48,324 bases of DNA from Actinomycetota bacterium (GTDB taxonomy: Bacteria > Actinomycetota > Actinomycetes > Nanopelagicales > Nanopelagicaceae): contig CANFRP010000009.1 in assembly GCA_947449535.1 (NCBI GenBank), positions 1 to 48,324 on the forward strand, given 5' to 3'. Of this stretch, positions 1 to 8,978 are shown in pieces. The first letter of the stretch is position 1. Each line of letters begins with the position of its first letter. The notes under the pieces were generated by a model. The model worked only from the letters and a program-made list of their open reading frames with translations. It was not told where the DNA came from and made no database searches. The translations under genes and the position numbers were made by a program.

Positions 1-573
1 AAAGAGACGATCGCCTACATCGAAGATGTGATCAAAGGACCGACACATTTAGTCGGCCACTCGGATGGCGGAATCATCGCACTGATGGTGGCACTGGAGC
101 GGCCTGATCTAGTTACATCGCTTGTAGCAATCGGTGCTAATTATCATTACGACTGCGGGCTACCTTTTAACGATCCCAGCACTCCACCAGAAATTGTCAT
201 TAGCGAGGAAGATGCGGCGCGCTTTGCTGCAACTTCCCCAGATCCGGCGTATATGCAAGAAGTTATTATCAGAAAAGCATTTGAAGTCTGGGCCTCGGAG
301 CCAACTATGACAGTTGAAGATCTGGCAGAGATATTTGCACCCGCATTAATACTTGCCGGCGATGATGAGCCCTTTACTTTGGCGCACACTGCATCACTTT
401 ATGAAGCGCTGCCCGATGGTCGCTTGGGAATAGTTCCAGGAACTTCACATGGCGTAATTAAAGAGCGCCCGAAGTTAATTAAGGCGCTGATTCAAGATTT
501 CTATAAAAATCTTGATTTGCCCGAGACCAAACAACCAAATCGGCGCAAAGTTGAAGATCTAGGAGAGCAGTAG
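1..573 (+). CDS. Alpha/beta hydrolase, 3' part (5' end outside window)
   Basis: The frame is open from base 1, so the true start lies outside the window; 190 residues are visible. The nucleophile elbow G-H-S-D-G-G is at visible residues 19-24 (Ser21), a likely catalytic acid lies in L-A-G-D-D-E, and the catalytic His in G-T-S-H-G-V. These give the Ser-Asp-His order of the alpha/beta hydrolase fold. The substrate cannot be read from sequence; esterases, lipases, haloperoxidase-like and meta-cleavage hydrolases share this pattern. No signal peptide can be judged because the N-terminus is missing. Its last 15 bases overlap the end of the convergent LuxR-type regulator gene, so no terminator fits between them. 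Confidence 0.85.
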   Translation, partial: KETIAYIEDVIKGPTHLVGHSDGGIIALMVALERPDLVTSLVAIGANYHYDCGLPFNDPSTPPEIVISEEDAARFAATSPDPAYMQEVIIRKAFEVWASEPTMTVEDLAEIFAPALILAGDDEPFTLAHTASLYEALPDGRLGIVPGTSHGVIKERPKLIKALIQDFYKNLDLPETKQPNRRKVEDLGEQ

Positions 574-3138
574 AAGCTCTCTGCCCTTTGTAACAGCTGC
601 CTCTCTAGAATCTACTTCCAACTTCTTGTAGACGTTCTTGAGGTGAGTCTTAATTGTGTTATTAGAAATATGAATTCCTTCTGCAATTTGTGAAATCGGT
701 AGCCCGGTCGATAGTCGGCGAAGAATATCTAGTTCGCGCTTGGTCAGTGGGCTAACAAGTCCAGCGCTATTACTAGGGACGCTTAAACGAGTTCTAATAA
801 GTCCTGCTAGTTGCTCAACGAAAACCGAGGGCGCTGATTGCGCAAACTGCAAGAAAAGCGTTAGGAATTCAGTTGACCGATTGAGGAAGATCTGCCGTTG
901 CCCATTTGCCGTAGCAAGAATAATGGCTTTCTCCAAATGCTCTTGAGCAACCTTTGGCTTATTAATTGTTAATTCAGCGTAGATGATTTCATAATTGAGT
1001 TGTTCCCGAATAGAACTTCTCGGAAGTTTGGCCAATTCTGAGGCCACATTATGTGAATTTTTCTTTGCTGCAGTAAGCCCTCTCATAGCCATGACCGATG
1101 ATGTGTCCCCAAGGCGATAAAGAAGTTCATTGGTTCGCTCAATGTCATTTAAGGAATACCGGATAAATAGTTCTTGCTCATCGACGATATATGAAATTTC
1201 TGAATTCAAGAGCGGGTTTGCAATAGCATCACGAGCTACCTTAAGTTTTGCAAATCCTTCGCTGATCTGATTTTGTGCAATAAGCAATCTGGCATACTTA
1301 ACATTTAGCGCAGCAACCCATGGATATAGTTCGGCTTTCTCCGCCAAAGGAATGTACTTATTAAGTAACTCCACTCCCACCTCATTATTTGCCATCTCTC
1401 TATGTACTTCTGCAAGTACATATACAGCATCAAAGGGGGTAAAAATTCCTGCAAAACCATACTTCTCTGATGCATCAATTACGTATTGCGCTAATTCTTC
1501 TGCATCCTTGTACCGACCTTCACCCAAAGCAACCATAGATTCACATGCAGGTATTCCGAGAATTGGCATTCCATCATTAGGAGTAGGCAACGTTTTCAAA
1601 TCAGAAAGTATGCTCCGAAGTGTATTGAGATCTTCCTTTAGAAAGGCGGCCCAGCCTCCCCACCGAGTTGCTGACACAATCTTTGCGGTTCGATTTTCAG
1701 GCTGAACCATCTTCATATCGGGGATTCTTTTAATTGTCTCTAGGCATTTTTGATAATCGCCCATGGAGAAATCCAGACGCAATGAAATAATTGCCAAATC
1801 CCCTAATACCTCGCTTTCTTGGGGGTCCCCTTTCATGCGAGCATTGAAAGTCGAGAATTCGCTTCGGAACTTACTCAATGGATCGCCCAACATAGATGCG
1901 TAGGCATCTGCAAGTTCGACACCCAAATCCCCTACGTTCAGCACACTTCCAACCAGCTTGTTCCAGCGGCGAAGTCGATCAGCATCACTTGTATAAATCA
2001 TCTTGCGCGAGTAGCTGCCGATAATTCTCCTCGCGCTTTCGAGATCATTTAGATCTACGTATATCTCTACAGCGGCCAAAGCATCACCGTCGGCCACGAG
2101 AATTTCTGCCGCTCGCTTTGAAAGACTAAGGTAGTTATCACTATCCTCACGAAGTTGCTTTAAAAGATAGCGCCGAACCATTGGATTTATTTCATATTGA
2201 TGGTCCTGAGATCCTAAAGCGCGAATAAACAGCCCTTCTTTAGCGAACTTTCTCATTAGTTCACGACCAGTGAAATTTCCCATAAGTGCTTCCACCCGCG
2301 ATGGAGTGATGAATTCGAAGATCGACAAAGTTCTTAAAAAACCTCTATCTTCAGTCTTCAAACTTTCAACAGCTAAGCCAATGAGAGCTGAAGATTCAAT
2401 ATCGTCATCAGCAAAGTCATTATTGAAACTAATGTTCCGACCATTAACTAAAGAGCTCATCAAGATTTGAACGCCTGCTGGCCATCCATGAACAGAGTTG
2501 AGAAGTTTTAAGTTTTCTTCGTGTGAAATATCAACATTTGCAATTTGGGCAAGTTTTTCAATTTCTAATTCGGAAAGTGCTAAATCAGAGGAGAAAAGAG
2601 TTAGAAGTGCGCCCAAAGAAGTTATTCGAGAAAGGGAAACCTGTGGGGAAGTCTTTCTAGTTGTCAACGTTCTTAAATTGAGCGGAGCAATATCGTTCCA
2701 AAGTTGAAGCATTCCTAGATGATCGGGAGAGAGTTTTTCTGCTCCGTCATAGACCATATGAAAAACTCTATTTTCCTTCGCAATATCGTTTGCTAAATGT
2801 GTTACAGATTCAACATAGTCAAATTCGCCAGTGCGCAGATCTTCAACCCATGGCGCAAAATCGGGGATTAGTAATCTAAAAGATTGAATGTGATGAAAGA
2901 AGGTATCTCGTGGAGTATCTTTTTCAGAGGCTGTGTACCAAATCGTTCTATCTGGATATTTCGAAGCCCACTGTGATGCCAGAACTGTTTTGCCATAACC
3001 CGATGGCGCCATAGCAATTAGTGCGATTGGAGCTGGAGCCTCTAACTTGGCGAGCAACTTTTCACGAAGGACGAATTGAGGCTTGGCGTGAGGTGGGGTA
3101 CAGCGGGCGAGTGATACGCCCGGAAGAACTTCAAACAT
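559..3138 (-). CDS. MalT-like LuxR-family transcriptional regulator (STAND ATPase)
   Basis: 859 residues, the usual length for MalT/LAL-type regulators. A P-loop (A-P-S-G-Y-G-K-T) lies at residues 44-51 and a Walker B-like V-Y-D-G follows near residue 130. A long helical, TPR-like middle follows. The C-terminal 62 residues form a LuxR/GerE helix-turn-helix, with L-T-K-R-E-L-D-I-L at its start and N-N-T-I-K-T-H-L-K-N-V-Y in the recognition helix. Proteins of this family are ATP-dependent activators switched on by a small ligand; the ligand here is unknown. The ATG at 3138 is preceded by a GGGGTGAGAG ribosome site. A perfect 18-bp palindrome sits 14 bases upstream of the start, suggesting autoregulation or control by another factor. 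The nearest possible targets are the nine-gene operon upstream and the adjacent hydrolase. Confidence 0.88.
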   Translation of the reverse strand: MFEVLPGVSLARCTPPHAKPQFVLREKLLAKLEAPAPIALIAMAPSGYGKTVLASQWASKYPDRTIWYTASEKDTPRDTFFHHIQSFRLLIPDFAPWVEDLRTGEFDYVESVTHLANDIAKENRVFHMVYDGAEKLSPDHLGMLQLWNDIAPLNLRTLTTRKTSPQVSLSRITSLGALLTLFSSDLALSELEIEKLAQIANVDISHEENLKLLNSVHGWPAGVQILMSSLVNGRNISFNNDFADDDIESSALIGLAVESLKTEDRGFLRTLSIFEFITPSRVEALMGNFTGRELMRKFAKEGLFIRALGSQDHQYEINPMVRRYLLKQLREDSDNYLSLSKRAAEILVADGDALAAVEIYVDLNDLESARRIIGSYSRKMIYTSDADRLRRWNKLVGSVLNVGDLGVELADAYASMLGDPLSKFRSEFSTFNARMKGDPQESEVLGDLAIISLRLDFSMGDYQKCLETIKRIPDMKMVQPENRTAKIVSATRWGGWAAFLKEDLNTLRSILSDLKTLPTPNDGMPILGIPACESMVALGEGRYKDAEELAQYVIDASEKYGFAGIFTPFDAVYVLAEVHREMANNEVGVELLNKYIPLAEKAELYPWVAALNVKYARLLIAQNQISEGFAKLKVARDAIANPLLNSEISYIVDEQELFIRYSLNDIERTNELLYRLGDTSSVMAMRGLTAAKKNSHNVASELAKLPRSSIREQLNYEIIYAELTINKPKVAQEHLEKAIILATANGQRQIFLNRSTEFLTLFLQFAQSAPSVFVEQLAGLIRTRLSVPSNSAGLVSPLTKRELDILRRLSTGLPISQIAEGIHISNNTIKTHLKNVYKKLEVDSREAAVTKGRELLLLS

Positions 3139-3152
3139 CTCTCACCCCATTC

Positions 3153-3170
3153 TGAAGGGTTAACCCTTCA
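3153..3170. promoter_or_regulatory. Perfect 18-bp palindrome upstream of the LuxR-type regulator
   Basis: TGAAGGGTTAACCCTTCA reads identically on both strands. It ends 14 bases before the regulator's ATG (3138), overlapping the expected promoter or leader. Perfect symmetry with no loop suits a dimeric protein-binding site better than an RNA hairpin. The bound protein is not known. Confidence 0.6.
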
Positions 3171-3237
3171 ACGATCCAGCGCAACGAAGAGAAGTGTTGC
3201 ACGGGGGGTGATGCAGGAGGAAGGAAATATCGCCATC

Positions 3238-3253
3238 GGGTGATTTATCACCC
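3238..3253. promoter_or_regulatory. GGGTGA inverted repeat: possible operon terminator hairpin or operator
   Basis: GGGTGATTTATCACCC has 6-bp arms around a 4-base loop. It starts 7 bases past the stop of the choD-like gene, the last gene of the long leftward operon. No T-run follows on the minus strand, so it is not a classic intrinsic terminator. Further GGGTGAT/ATCACC copies lie at about 3216 and 3266, so it may instead be part of a regulatory cluster. Confidence 0.4.
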
Positions 3254-3259
3254 CTTAAA

Positions 3260-4936
3260 TCACCTTACTTGAGAGAGTGCAGCGGGTGCATCTGCGGGCA
3301 CAAAAGGCATCGCTGGAAAGACTTGTTCAACAAATTGATAGATCGAACCCTGCACCGGCCGTGGATCTGATTCGCCCTTGTTGGGCCACATCGAAATTGC
3401 GCGCTCAGCTTGAGCAGTAATTGTGAGTGATGGATTTACTCCAAGGTTTGCGGTCACACTAGCTCCATCAACAATGTGAAGTGTGGGGTAGTTCCACACT
3501 CGATGATACGGATCGATCACACCAGAGTTTTCATCTGCGCCAATAACGCATCCTCCAACAAAGTGAGCAGTGAAAGGCGCATCGATCAGGTCACCGATAT
3601 TGCCACCAGGGATTCCACCATTCTTCTCGGCAATTCGTCGAACAACTTCATTGGCAGCAGGAATAAAAGTAGCGTTGGGATGTTCTGAATTATTGGTGGA
3701 GGTAAGCCTCCAACCAAATATTCCTCTCTTGCCACGTACATCAAGTGATGAATCAACATTCTGCATCACTAGTGCAATAACAGTGCGCTGACTCCAACGA
3801 CGCACATTGAGAATTCGAATAATCAACGATGGATGACGAACAACTGTCTTGAGCCACTGACGACGTCGATCACGCGCCTTATCGCCATCTGTCATGATGG
3901 TTTGCAGTAAGCCCATGGCATTGCTACCAATTCCATATCGGACTGGTTCCACATGGGTATGTTCATCAGGGAAGAAGGAAGAAGTGATTGCAGATCCTTG
4001 GCTGTAATCGATCGTGGTATCCGGCATAAGCGCACCGGTCAGTGCCTCGCTATTAGTTCGCGATAACTTCCCTAGCGCTGGAGATAGCTTTCCGAGTACT
4101 CCATCATCTTTCATGCGGTGCATTAATTTCTGGGTGTTATAGGTGCCGGCTGCAACAATGACTTGTCCCGCAGTAAAAACGCGCTTTCGTCCGATCCAGG
4201 AAGAGCTCTTCCGGGTGTAAATCTTCCAGGTGCCGTTGGGTTGCTCTTCAATTTTGGTCACTGTGTGCTGGGCAAAAACTTGTGCACCAGCCTTTTCCGC
4301 CAACCCTAAGTAATTCTTTGGCAAGGTATTTTTGGCGTTGAAGCGACATCCTGTCATGCAGGCACCGCATTGCATGCAGCCATTGCGATCAGGACCAACT
4401 CCACCAAAGAATGGATCCTTCGCTAATAAGCCTTTACCTTCGCCAAAATAAACACCCAGTGGCGCCATTCGAAATGTATGTCCCACGCCCATTTCGATTG
4501 CTGCATCTTTCATTGCTTGATCTGATGGTGAGAAGTAAGGATTGTCAGTTACTCCTAGCATTCGCGATGCTTGGTCATACCAAGGAAGAAGTTCTTTCTT
4601 CCAATCTGTTATATCCGACCATTGGCGATCGTTGAAGTAAGTGTCTGGCGGGATATAGAGAGTGTTGGCATAAACCAAAGATCCGCCACCTACACCAGCA
4701 CCTGCGAGCACTAATACATCCGGAAGTGCGTGAATCCGTTGTATTCCCTTTAGGCCAAGACGAGGGGCGTATAAGAATCGATTAAGGCGCCAAGAAGTCT
4801 TTGGAAAATCTTTATCGCTAAAACGTCGCCCAGCTTCGATCACTGCGACCCGATATCCCTTTTCGGTAAGTCGAAGCGCTGAGACTGATCCGCCAAATCC
4901 GGATCCGATGACAACAACATCAAAGTCGCGCTCCAT
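3260..4936 (-). CDS. choD: ChoD-like GMC oxidoreductase (cholesterol oxidase family)
   Basis: 558 residues; a flavin-dependent oxidase/dehydrogenase acting on an alcohol, possibly a sterol or other hydrophobic alcohol. The FAD-binding motif I-G-S-G-F-G-G is at residues 10-16, with the ribose-binding Glu in V-I-E-A-G. The C-terminal GMC signature contains V-D-G-A-S and N-L-G-V-N-P-S. From memory the protein aligns closely along its whole length with M. tuberculosis ChoD, including the A-P-R-L-G and G-A-G-V-G-G-G-S-L blocks. Four cysteines at 187, 190, 193 and 197 form CxxCxxCxxxC, a pattern shared with ChoD and reminiscent of [4Fe-4S] sites. There is no signal peptide. It is the last gene of the long operon, 16 bases after the GNAT gene. 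True sterol activity is uncertain. Confidence 0.82.
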   Translation of the reverse strand: MERDFDVVVIGSGFGGSVSALRLTEKGYRVAVIEAGRRFSDKDFPKTSWRLNRFLYAPRLGLKGIQRIHALPDVLVLAGAGVGGGSLVYANTLYIPPDTYFNDRQWSDITDWKKELLPWYDQASRMLGVTDNPYFSPSDQAMKDAAIEMGVGHTFRMAPLGVYFGEGKGLLAKDPFFGGVGPDRNGCMQCGACMTGCRFNAKNTLPKNYLGLAEKAGAQVFAQHTVTKIEEQPNGTWKIYTRKSSSWIGRKRVFTAGQVIVAAGTYNTQKLMHRMKDDGVLGKLSPALGKLSRTNSEALTGALMPDTTIDYSQGSAITSSFFPDEHTHVEPVRYGIGSNAMGLLQTIMTDGDKARDRRRQWLKTVVRHPSLIIRILNVRRWSQRTVIALVMQNVDSSLDVRGKRGIFGWRLTSTNNSEHPNATFIPAANEVVRRIAEKNGGIPGGNIGDLIDAPFTAHFVGGCVIGADENSGVIDPYHRVWNYPTLHIVDGASVTANLGVNPSLTITAQAERAISMWPNKGESDPRPVQGSIYQFVEQVFPAMPFVPADAPAALSQVR

Positions 4937-4952
4937 ATAAGAAAGAGTATTA

Positions 4953-5531
4953 CTAGTCAGCCAATTTCGATAGGAGATTGGCTTTCACGTCCTGCCATTC
5001 ACTCTTGATTATTGAGTAATAGACGGTGTCTCGAAGCGACCCATCTCGGCGAAGTTGGTGCTTACGCAGAACGCCTTCGCGCTTAGCACCAATCCGTTCG
5101 ATCGCACGCAGCGATCTCTCGTTGAGATTATCGGCCTTCAGGCCAACTCTTTCGCACCCACGATTCTCGAAAGCTTCGGTGAGCAAGAGAAGTTTTGTTT
5201 CAGTATTGATGGGAGTCCGACGTGCGATCTCACCATAGAAAGTTGAACCAATTTCAATCGCTTTCAGCGCGGGTTGAATATCTAAATAGGAAGTAGAACC
5301 GACTGCTTCGCCCGAACGAAGATCAATGACCGCAAATGCTTCTCTCGATCCACTTTCAGCGAGCAGCTTGGTGATGAGATCTTCCATCTCAATTTGAGAA
5401 TGCGGAATAGGAAACTTAACAATTACCCAGCGCCATAATTCGGCGTCACCGCCAGTGTGCTTCCAGAGATCTGAGGCGTGCGAGAGCGAAAGGGGTTCGA
5501 GGCGAACATGATGACCCTTAAGTTCGTTCAT
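4953..5531 (-). CDS. GNAT-family N-acetyltransferase (RimJ/RimL-type)
   Basis: 192 residues with the Acetyltransf_3 pattern. The N-terminal L-K-G-H-H-V-R-L-E-P-L is typical of RimJ/RimL-like proteins. The central strand leads into I-G-S-T-F-Y, and the C-terminal E-N-R-G-C-E-R-V and A-I-E-R-I-G-A-K-R-E-G form the acetyl-CoA-binding and closing parts of the fold. The ATG at 5531 lies 9 bases after the phosphoesterase stop, so the two are probably co-transcribed. The substrate may be a protein N-terminus or a small amine. In enterobacteria PhnO, a different GNAT, acetylates aminophosphonates; the operon context makes an analogous role possible, but that is only inference. Confidence 0.75.
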   Translation of the reverse strand: MNELKGHHVRLEPLSLSHASDLWKHTGGDAELWRWVIVKFPIPHSQIEMEDLITKLLAESGSREAFAVIDLRSGEAVGSTSYLDIQPALKAIEIGSTFYGEIARRTPINTETKLLLLTEAFENRGCERVGLKADNLNERSLRAIERIGAKREGVLRKHQLRRDGSLRDTVYYSIIKSEWQDVKANLLSKLAD

Positions 5532-5540
5532 GTGGAAATT

Positions 5541-7109
5541 TTAAAGCCAGAGGAAGCGATTCCGATCAGCTGACTCGCCCGCCATTTTCTCCAGATCAAA
5601 TTCTCCAGATCTGCGCTGCCAATCATTTCCCGCAAGCGCTCGTGAAATACCAGCAAGGGAAGTGATAGAACCAAGGTCAAGCGAATTGAAGTCGCTCACG
5701 ATCTCGCCTTGATGATCAAAAACGGAAGTAGCAATACCAATCTTCCCTGACTCCTCAAAAATCTCAACTATTCGACCTTGCTGTGGCCAATCAATATTCG
5801 ATGCCGTTTGAATATGCCAAAAACCTCTTTGACTATCATTTTGGATTCGTTCAATCTTGTGTTCGTGATTGTGTCCAGCGAGCCACAATATGACGCGTTC
5901 ATCAGCCGTAAGAACTGCTACCAGTTCTTCTTCGCCGACCCGGGAGTCCTCTCCTTCTGGTGAATAAAGATTAAAGAGGGTAGACGCTGGATGATGCGAA
6001 AGAAAGAGAAAATACTTTGGTGCCGGATCGGCTAATTGAGATTTGATCCACTCGAATTGAACGCGGTCTATCGAACCTTGCCATCCGCCAAATTCATTAA
6101 CGGTATCCATGGAAATAATTCGCAAGCTATCTAAATCTTTAGCCCAATACTTATTTCCGCTCTCACGATTTTCCTGATTGAGACCATGATCATGTCCACA
6201 ATCGGTATGCAGCTTTGACCAATCCCCTCGCTCATTTATCTTTCGGCGAGGATCGGAAGTCACTTGATCAAAGGTAGCGCCCTCGGTTTGCGGATAGCTG
6301 GTAGGGCCCACTTGTGTGAAGTTCCCAAACATTTCTGCAAGATCGGTATCTGGTGCGAGTTTGGATACTCGATATTCCCCCTGTGCGAATTCACTAATCG
6401 CTTCATCGGGTCTTACAGTGCCTTGTAACAACGCGTCGTGGTTGCCATGCGTTGCAAGCCATTGATGCTTGATTCCTATAGCCTGAAATGGTTTGCGGAC
6501 TGCATCAGTGAGGCCAGGTATCTTGGGAAAACCGTAGAGAGCGCGTGGGTAATCCGGGGTGCAACCTTCTGGAGTTCCCTCGGGATTCCAATACGAAGGA
6601 TCATATTTCGCAGGATCGGTCGATGCAACGCCTTCCCACTTTGTGAAGTCACCGCTATCGGGAGTGACCTCCCCACCATCAAGAATTGATAGATACCACG
6701 AGAGCTCATTCGATTGTGCGTTGTCTGTGACATCCCCAGTTATAACAACTGCATCAATTTTCTTCTGAGTCACCGGCCCGCCAACAATCGAATTGATTGA
6801 TCGAACGAGCGCTTCCAAAGTCTGTGTCGTCAGAATTTCTTGCGGGCGATAAGTGCCGACATATTTCACAAGTTCGGAGAGTGGATGATGCGGATCTGCA
6901 TATCGATCTAAATGTTCAGCCCGTGCAGGTGATTGCGCATCGCAAATATGAAGATCAGAGATATGAATGAAGTTAGCGATCTTGGTGATTGGACCGAGTG
7001 GCGCCTGGCCACCGAGTTCTTCGCCATCGACCTGATGCAAATCTCTCCAACCGGTCGCAGTCGCTTCGCCACGTGTAATTCGCAAATTGCGGGAGTCGGG
7101 ATTAAACAT
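5541..7109 (-). CDS. Calcineurin-like metallophosphoesterase (TIGR03767-like)
   Basis: 522 residues from the ATG at 7109; a TTG two codons earlier is also possible. All five metallophosphoesterase blocks are visible: S-D-L-H near residue 51 (metal Asp and His), I-T-G-D-V-T-D, H-G-N-H-D, L-S-H-H-P and A-G-H-N-H-E-H. The length and the S-D-L-H-I-C-D opening recall an actinobacterial family I know as TIGR03767; that assignment is from memory. There is no signal peptide, so it acts in the cytoplasm. Its ATG overlaps the end of the ABC ATPase gene by 8 bases, implying translational coupling. Hydrolysis of a phospho- or phosphonate ester brought in by the transporter is the natural inference. The exact substrate is unknown. 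Confidence 0.8.
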   Translation of the reverse strand: MFNPDSRNLRITRGEATATGWRDLHQVDGEELGGQAPLGPITKIANFIHISDLHICDAQSPARAEHLDRYADPHHPLSELVKYVGTYRPQEILTTQTLEALVRSINSIVGGPVTQKKIDAVVITGDVTDNAQSNELSWYLSILDGGEVTPDSGDFTKWEGVASTDPAKYDPSYWNPEGTPEGCTPDYPRALYGFPKIPGLTDAVRKPFQAIGIKHQWLATHGNHDALLQGTVRPDEAISEFAQGEYRVSKLAPDTDLAEMFGNFTQVGPTSYPQTEGATFDQVTSDPRRKINERGDWSKLHTDCGHDHGLNQENRESGNKYWAKDLDSLRIISMDTVNEFGGWQGSIDRVQFEWIKSQLADPAPKYFLFLSHHPASTLFNLYSPEGEDSRVGEEELVAVLTADERVILWLAGHNHEHKIERIQNDSQRGFWHIQTASNIDWPQQGRIVEIFEESGKIGIATSVFDHQGEIVSDFNSLDLGSITSLAGISRALAGNDWQRRSGEFDLEKMAGESADRNRFLWL

Positions 7110-8175
7110 TTTCAACCATCAATTCATCGGCGGTAATTTTGAAAGCGATCTTCTGCCCAACATCCAACTTTCGAGCTTCTTTACTGCTGAGATCAATATG
7201 AATTAGCGGATATCCCTCTATTACGACTCCAAGTTTGGTGATCGGTCCTTGGAAGGATTTCACAGCAACAATTGCACGCGTTGCCAGTGGATCCTGCTCA
7301 TCGGTTAGCGCAATCGCTTCCGGACGTACCAAGGCGATAGCGCTCTTGGTCTTCTCTAAATTCCCAGATAGCGGCGAAAGTGGGATTTTCTGTTCGAGAA
7401 CTTTCACATTTCCAGCTCCGGAGATTTCTGCTGGCAGTCGATTCGCCATCCCGACGAATGATGCAACAAATGGAGTAGCCGGATTATTGTAAATATCAAT
7501 CGGTGTATCAATCTGTTCGAGTTTTCCAGAGCGCATAACTCCGACCCGGTCTGAAATTGCCATCGCCTCTTCTTGATCGTGCGTAACAAAAAGTGTGGTG
7601 ATCCCTAAATCTAATTGAATACGGCGGATCTCTTCCCGAATTTGTACACGAACTTGGGCATCTAGCGCTGAAAGCGGTTCATCTAAAAGAAGTACGTTGG
7701 GTTCAATTGCTAGCGCTCGAGCCAGGGCCACGCGCTGTTGTTGGCCGCCAGAGAGCTGATGTGGATATGAAGTTGATTTCGGACCAAGATCGACTAGATC
7801 CAACATCTGATTAATTCTTTTCATGCGCTTGTTTTTATCAATTTTGCGAACTCGAAGTCCATAGTCAATATTTTCGGCAACCGTCATATTTGGAAAGAGT
7901 GAATATGATTGAAAAACCATTCCCATATCGCGCTCATTGACTGGAGTGTCGTTATACCGAACCCCATTGATGAAGAGATCTCCATATGTTGCAGTCTCTA
8001 AACCAGCGACAATACGAAGTGCTGTTGTCTTTCCGCAGCCAGATGGTCCTAGGAGCGCGACCATCTCGCCTGGAACCAAGGTGAGGTCTAGTCCATCAAG
8101 CGCCTTAACAGATCCAAAATGTCGGCTAACCCCTTTGAGTTCTAAGGTGCTACTTGTTCGCTTTTGTGCGCTCAT
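7102..8175 (-). CDS. ABC transporter ATP-binding protein, PotA/FbpC/PhnT type
   Basis: 357 residues. Walker A G-P-S-G-C-G-K-T-T is at residues 43-51, the signature L-S-G-G-Q-Q-Q-R-V near 140, Walker B L-L-L-D-E-P-L-S-A-L-D after it, and the switch His in V-T-H-D-Q-E-E-A. A C-terminal TOBE-like domain of about 120 residues marks the iron/polyamine/2-aminoethylphosphonate (CUT1-like) class of importers. It energises uptake through the two permeases encoded just upstream. Its ATG overlaps the upstream permease stop by one base (TAATG), and its end overlaps the phosphoesterase start. The neighbours point to an aminophosphonate rather than iron or polyamine as substrate. Confidence 0.9.
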   Translation of the reverse strand: MSAQKRTSSTLELKGVSRHFGSVKALDGLDLTLVPGEMVALLGPSGCGKTTALRIVAGLETATYGDLFINGVRYNDTPVNERDMGMVFQSYSLFPNMTVAENIDYGLRVRKIDKNKRMKRINQMLDLVDLGPKSTSYPHQLSGGQQQRVALARALAIEPNVLLLDEPLSALDAQVRVQIREEIRRIQLDLGITTLFVTHDQEEAMAISDRVGVMRSGKLEQIDTPIDIYNNPATPFVASFVGMANRLPAEISGAGNVKVLEQKIPLSPLSGNLEKTKSAIALVRPEAIALTDEQDPLATRAIVAVKSFQGPITKLGVVIEGYPLIHIDLSSKEARKLDVGQKIAFKITADELMVENV

Positions 8176-8978
8176 TATTCCGCCATTCCGTAGTTATGTT
8201 CTTCTTCGACAATTTCACGGCCAGATCCCTTGTGGGTAGAAAGACCTATCAAGGTCATCAAGATGATGGCTGCGGCAAAAGTAAATACGGAAATCGCAAT
8301 TGCACCCAAGATGTTCTGTTGTGCTGCGACAACGGTCCACGTAGGGAAGGTCTCCCAGTGAAGAAGTGACGTGATCGTGTATTCACCAAGAGATAGCGCG
8401 AATGAGAGAAATAGAGCTGCAGTGATGCCTGACCTGATACTCGGCGTGATTACTCGAATGATCGTGTTTAACCAGTTACTACCCAAACTCCTTGATGCTT
8501 CGACGAGGGTTTTGAGTGGAACGCTCGAAAGTGAGGTATCCAGCGCCCGATATGTAAAAGGCAGACCGATTACCACATAGAAGAAGACCAGCTCATATTC
8601 GGTGTTCTGCAAGATGCCGGGCATCGCTACTTGGGCACCGATTGCTAATGACACGACTGGAATGATCAAAGGCAAAATACAAATTGCATCTACTAATGGT
8701 TTCCATTTCTGGCCCTTGAGATGCAGAAAAACCATCGTAGGAACCATTAGGGATAGATTAAGAATTGCTGCAAGTATCGCTAGTCGAAGTGTCGTAGAAA
8801 TGGCTGGCCAGAAACCATCTTGCTCTATTAGCCATTGGTAATTAATAAATGAGTAACCTTTGCCACCCATGCCCTTAAAGCTGAAAATTGTGGCAGCCAG
8901 CAAAGGCAATATAAAGATTGCAAGAAGCAGAACTCCGACCAATATAAATAGCGAAATCTTAGAGAGCTTTTTATTCAT
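8175..8978 (-). CDS. ABC transporter permease (second subunit)
   Basis: 267 residues counted from the ATG at 8978, which overlaps the upstream permease stop (TGATG). A GTG four codons earlier is the alternative, but the overlap favours the ATG. About six membrane helices are visible, the first at residues 12-30. The EAA loop appears as E-A-S-R-S-L-G-S-N-W, where the ATPase docks. This is a PotC/FbpB-like inner-membrane subunit of an importer for a small anionic or zwitterionic solute. It pairs with the upstream permease and the downstream ATPase; the likely substrate follows from the operon (aminophosphonate). Confidence 0.88.
   Translation of the reverse strand: MNKKLSKISLFILVGVLLLAIFILPLLAATIFSFKGMGGKGYSFINYQWLIEQDGFWPAISTTLRLAILAAILNLSLMVPTMVFLHLKGQKWKPLVDAICILPLIIPVVSLAIGAQVAMPGILQNTEYELVFFYVVIGLPFTYRALDTSLSSVPLKTLVEASRSLGSNWLNTIIRVITPSIRSGITAALFLSFALSLGEYTITSLLHWETFPTWTVVAAQQNILGAIAISVFTFAAAIILMTLIGLSTHKGSGREIVEEEHNYGMAE

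Noticed and set aside
4953-5531. Calling the GNAT gene phnO
   Set aside because: The sequence is of the RimJ/RimL (Acetyltransf_3) type; only the operon position hints at an aminophosphonate substrate.
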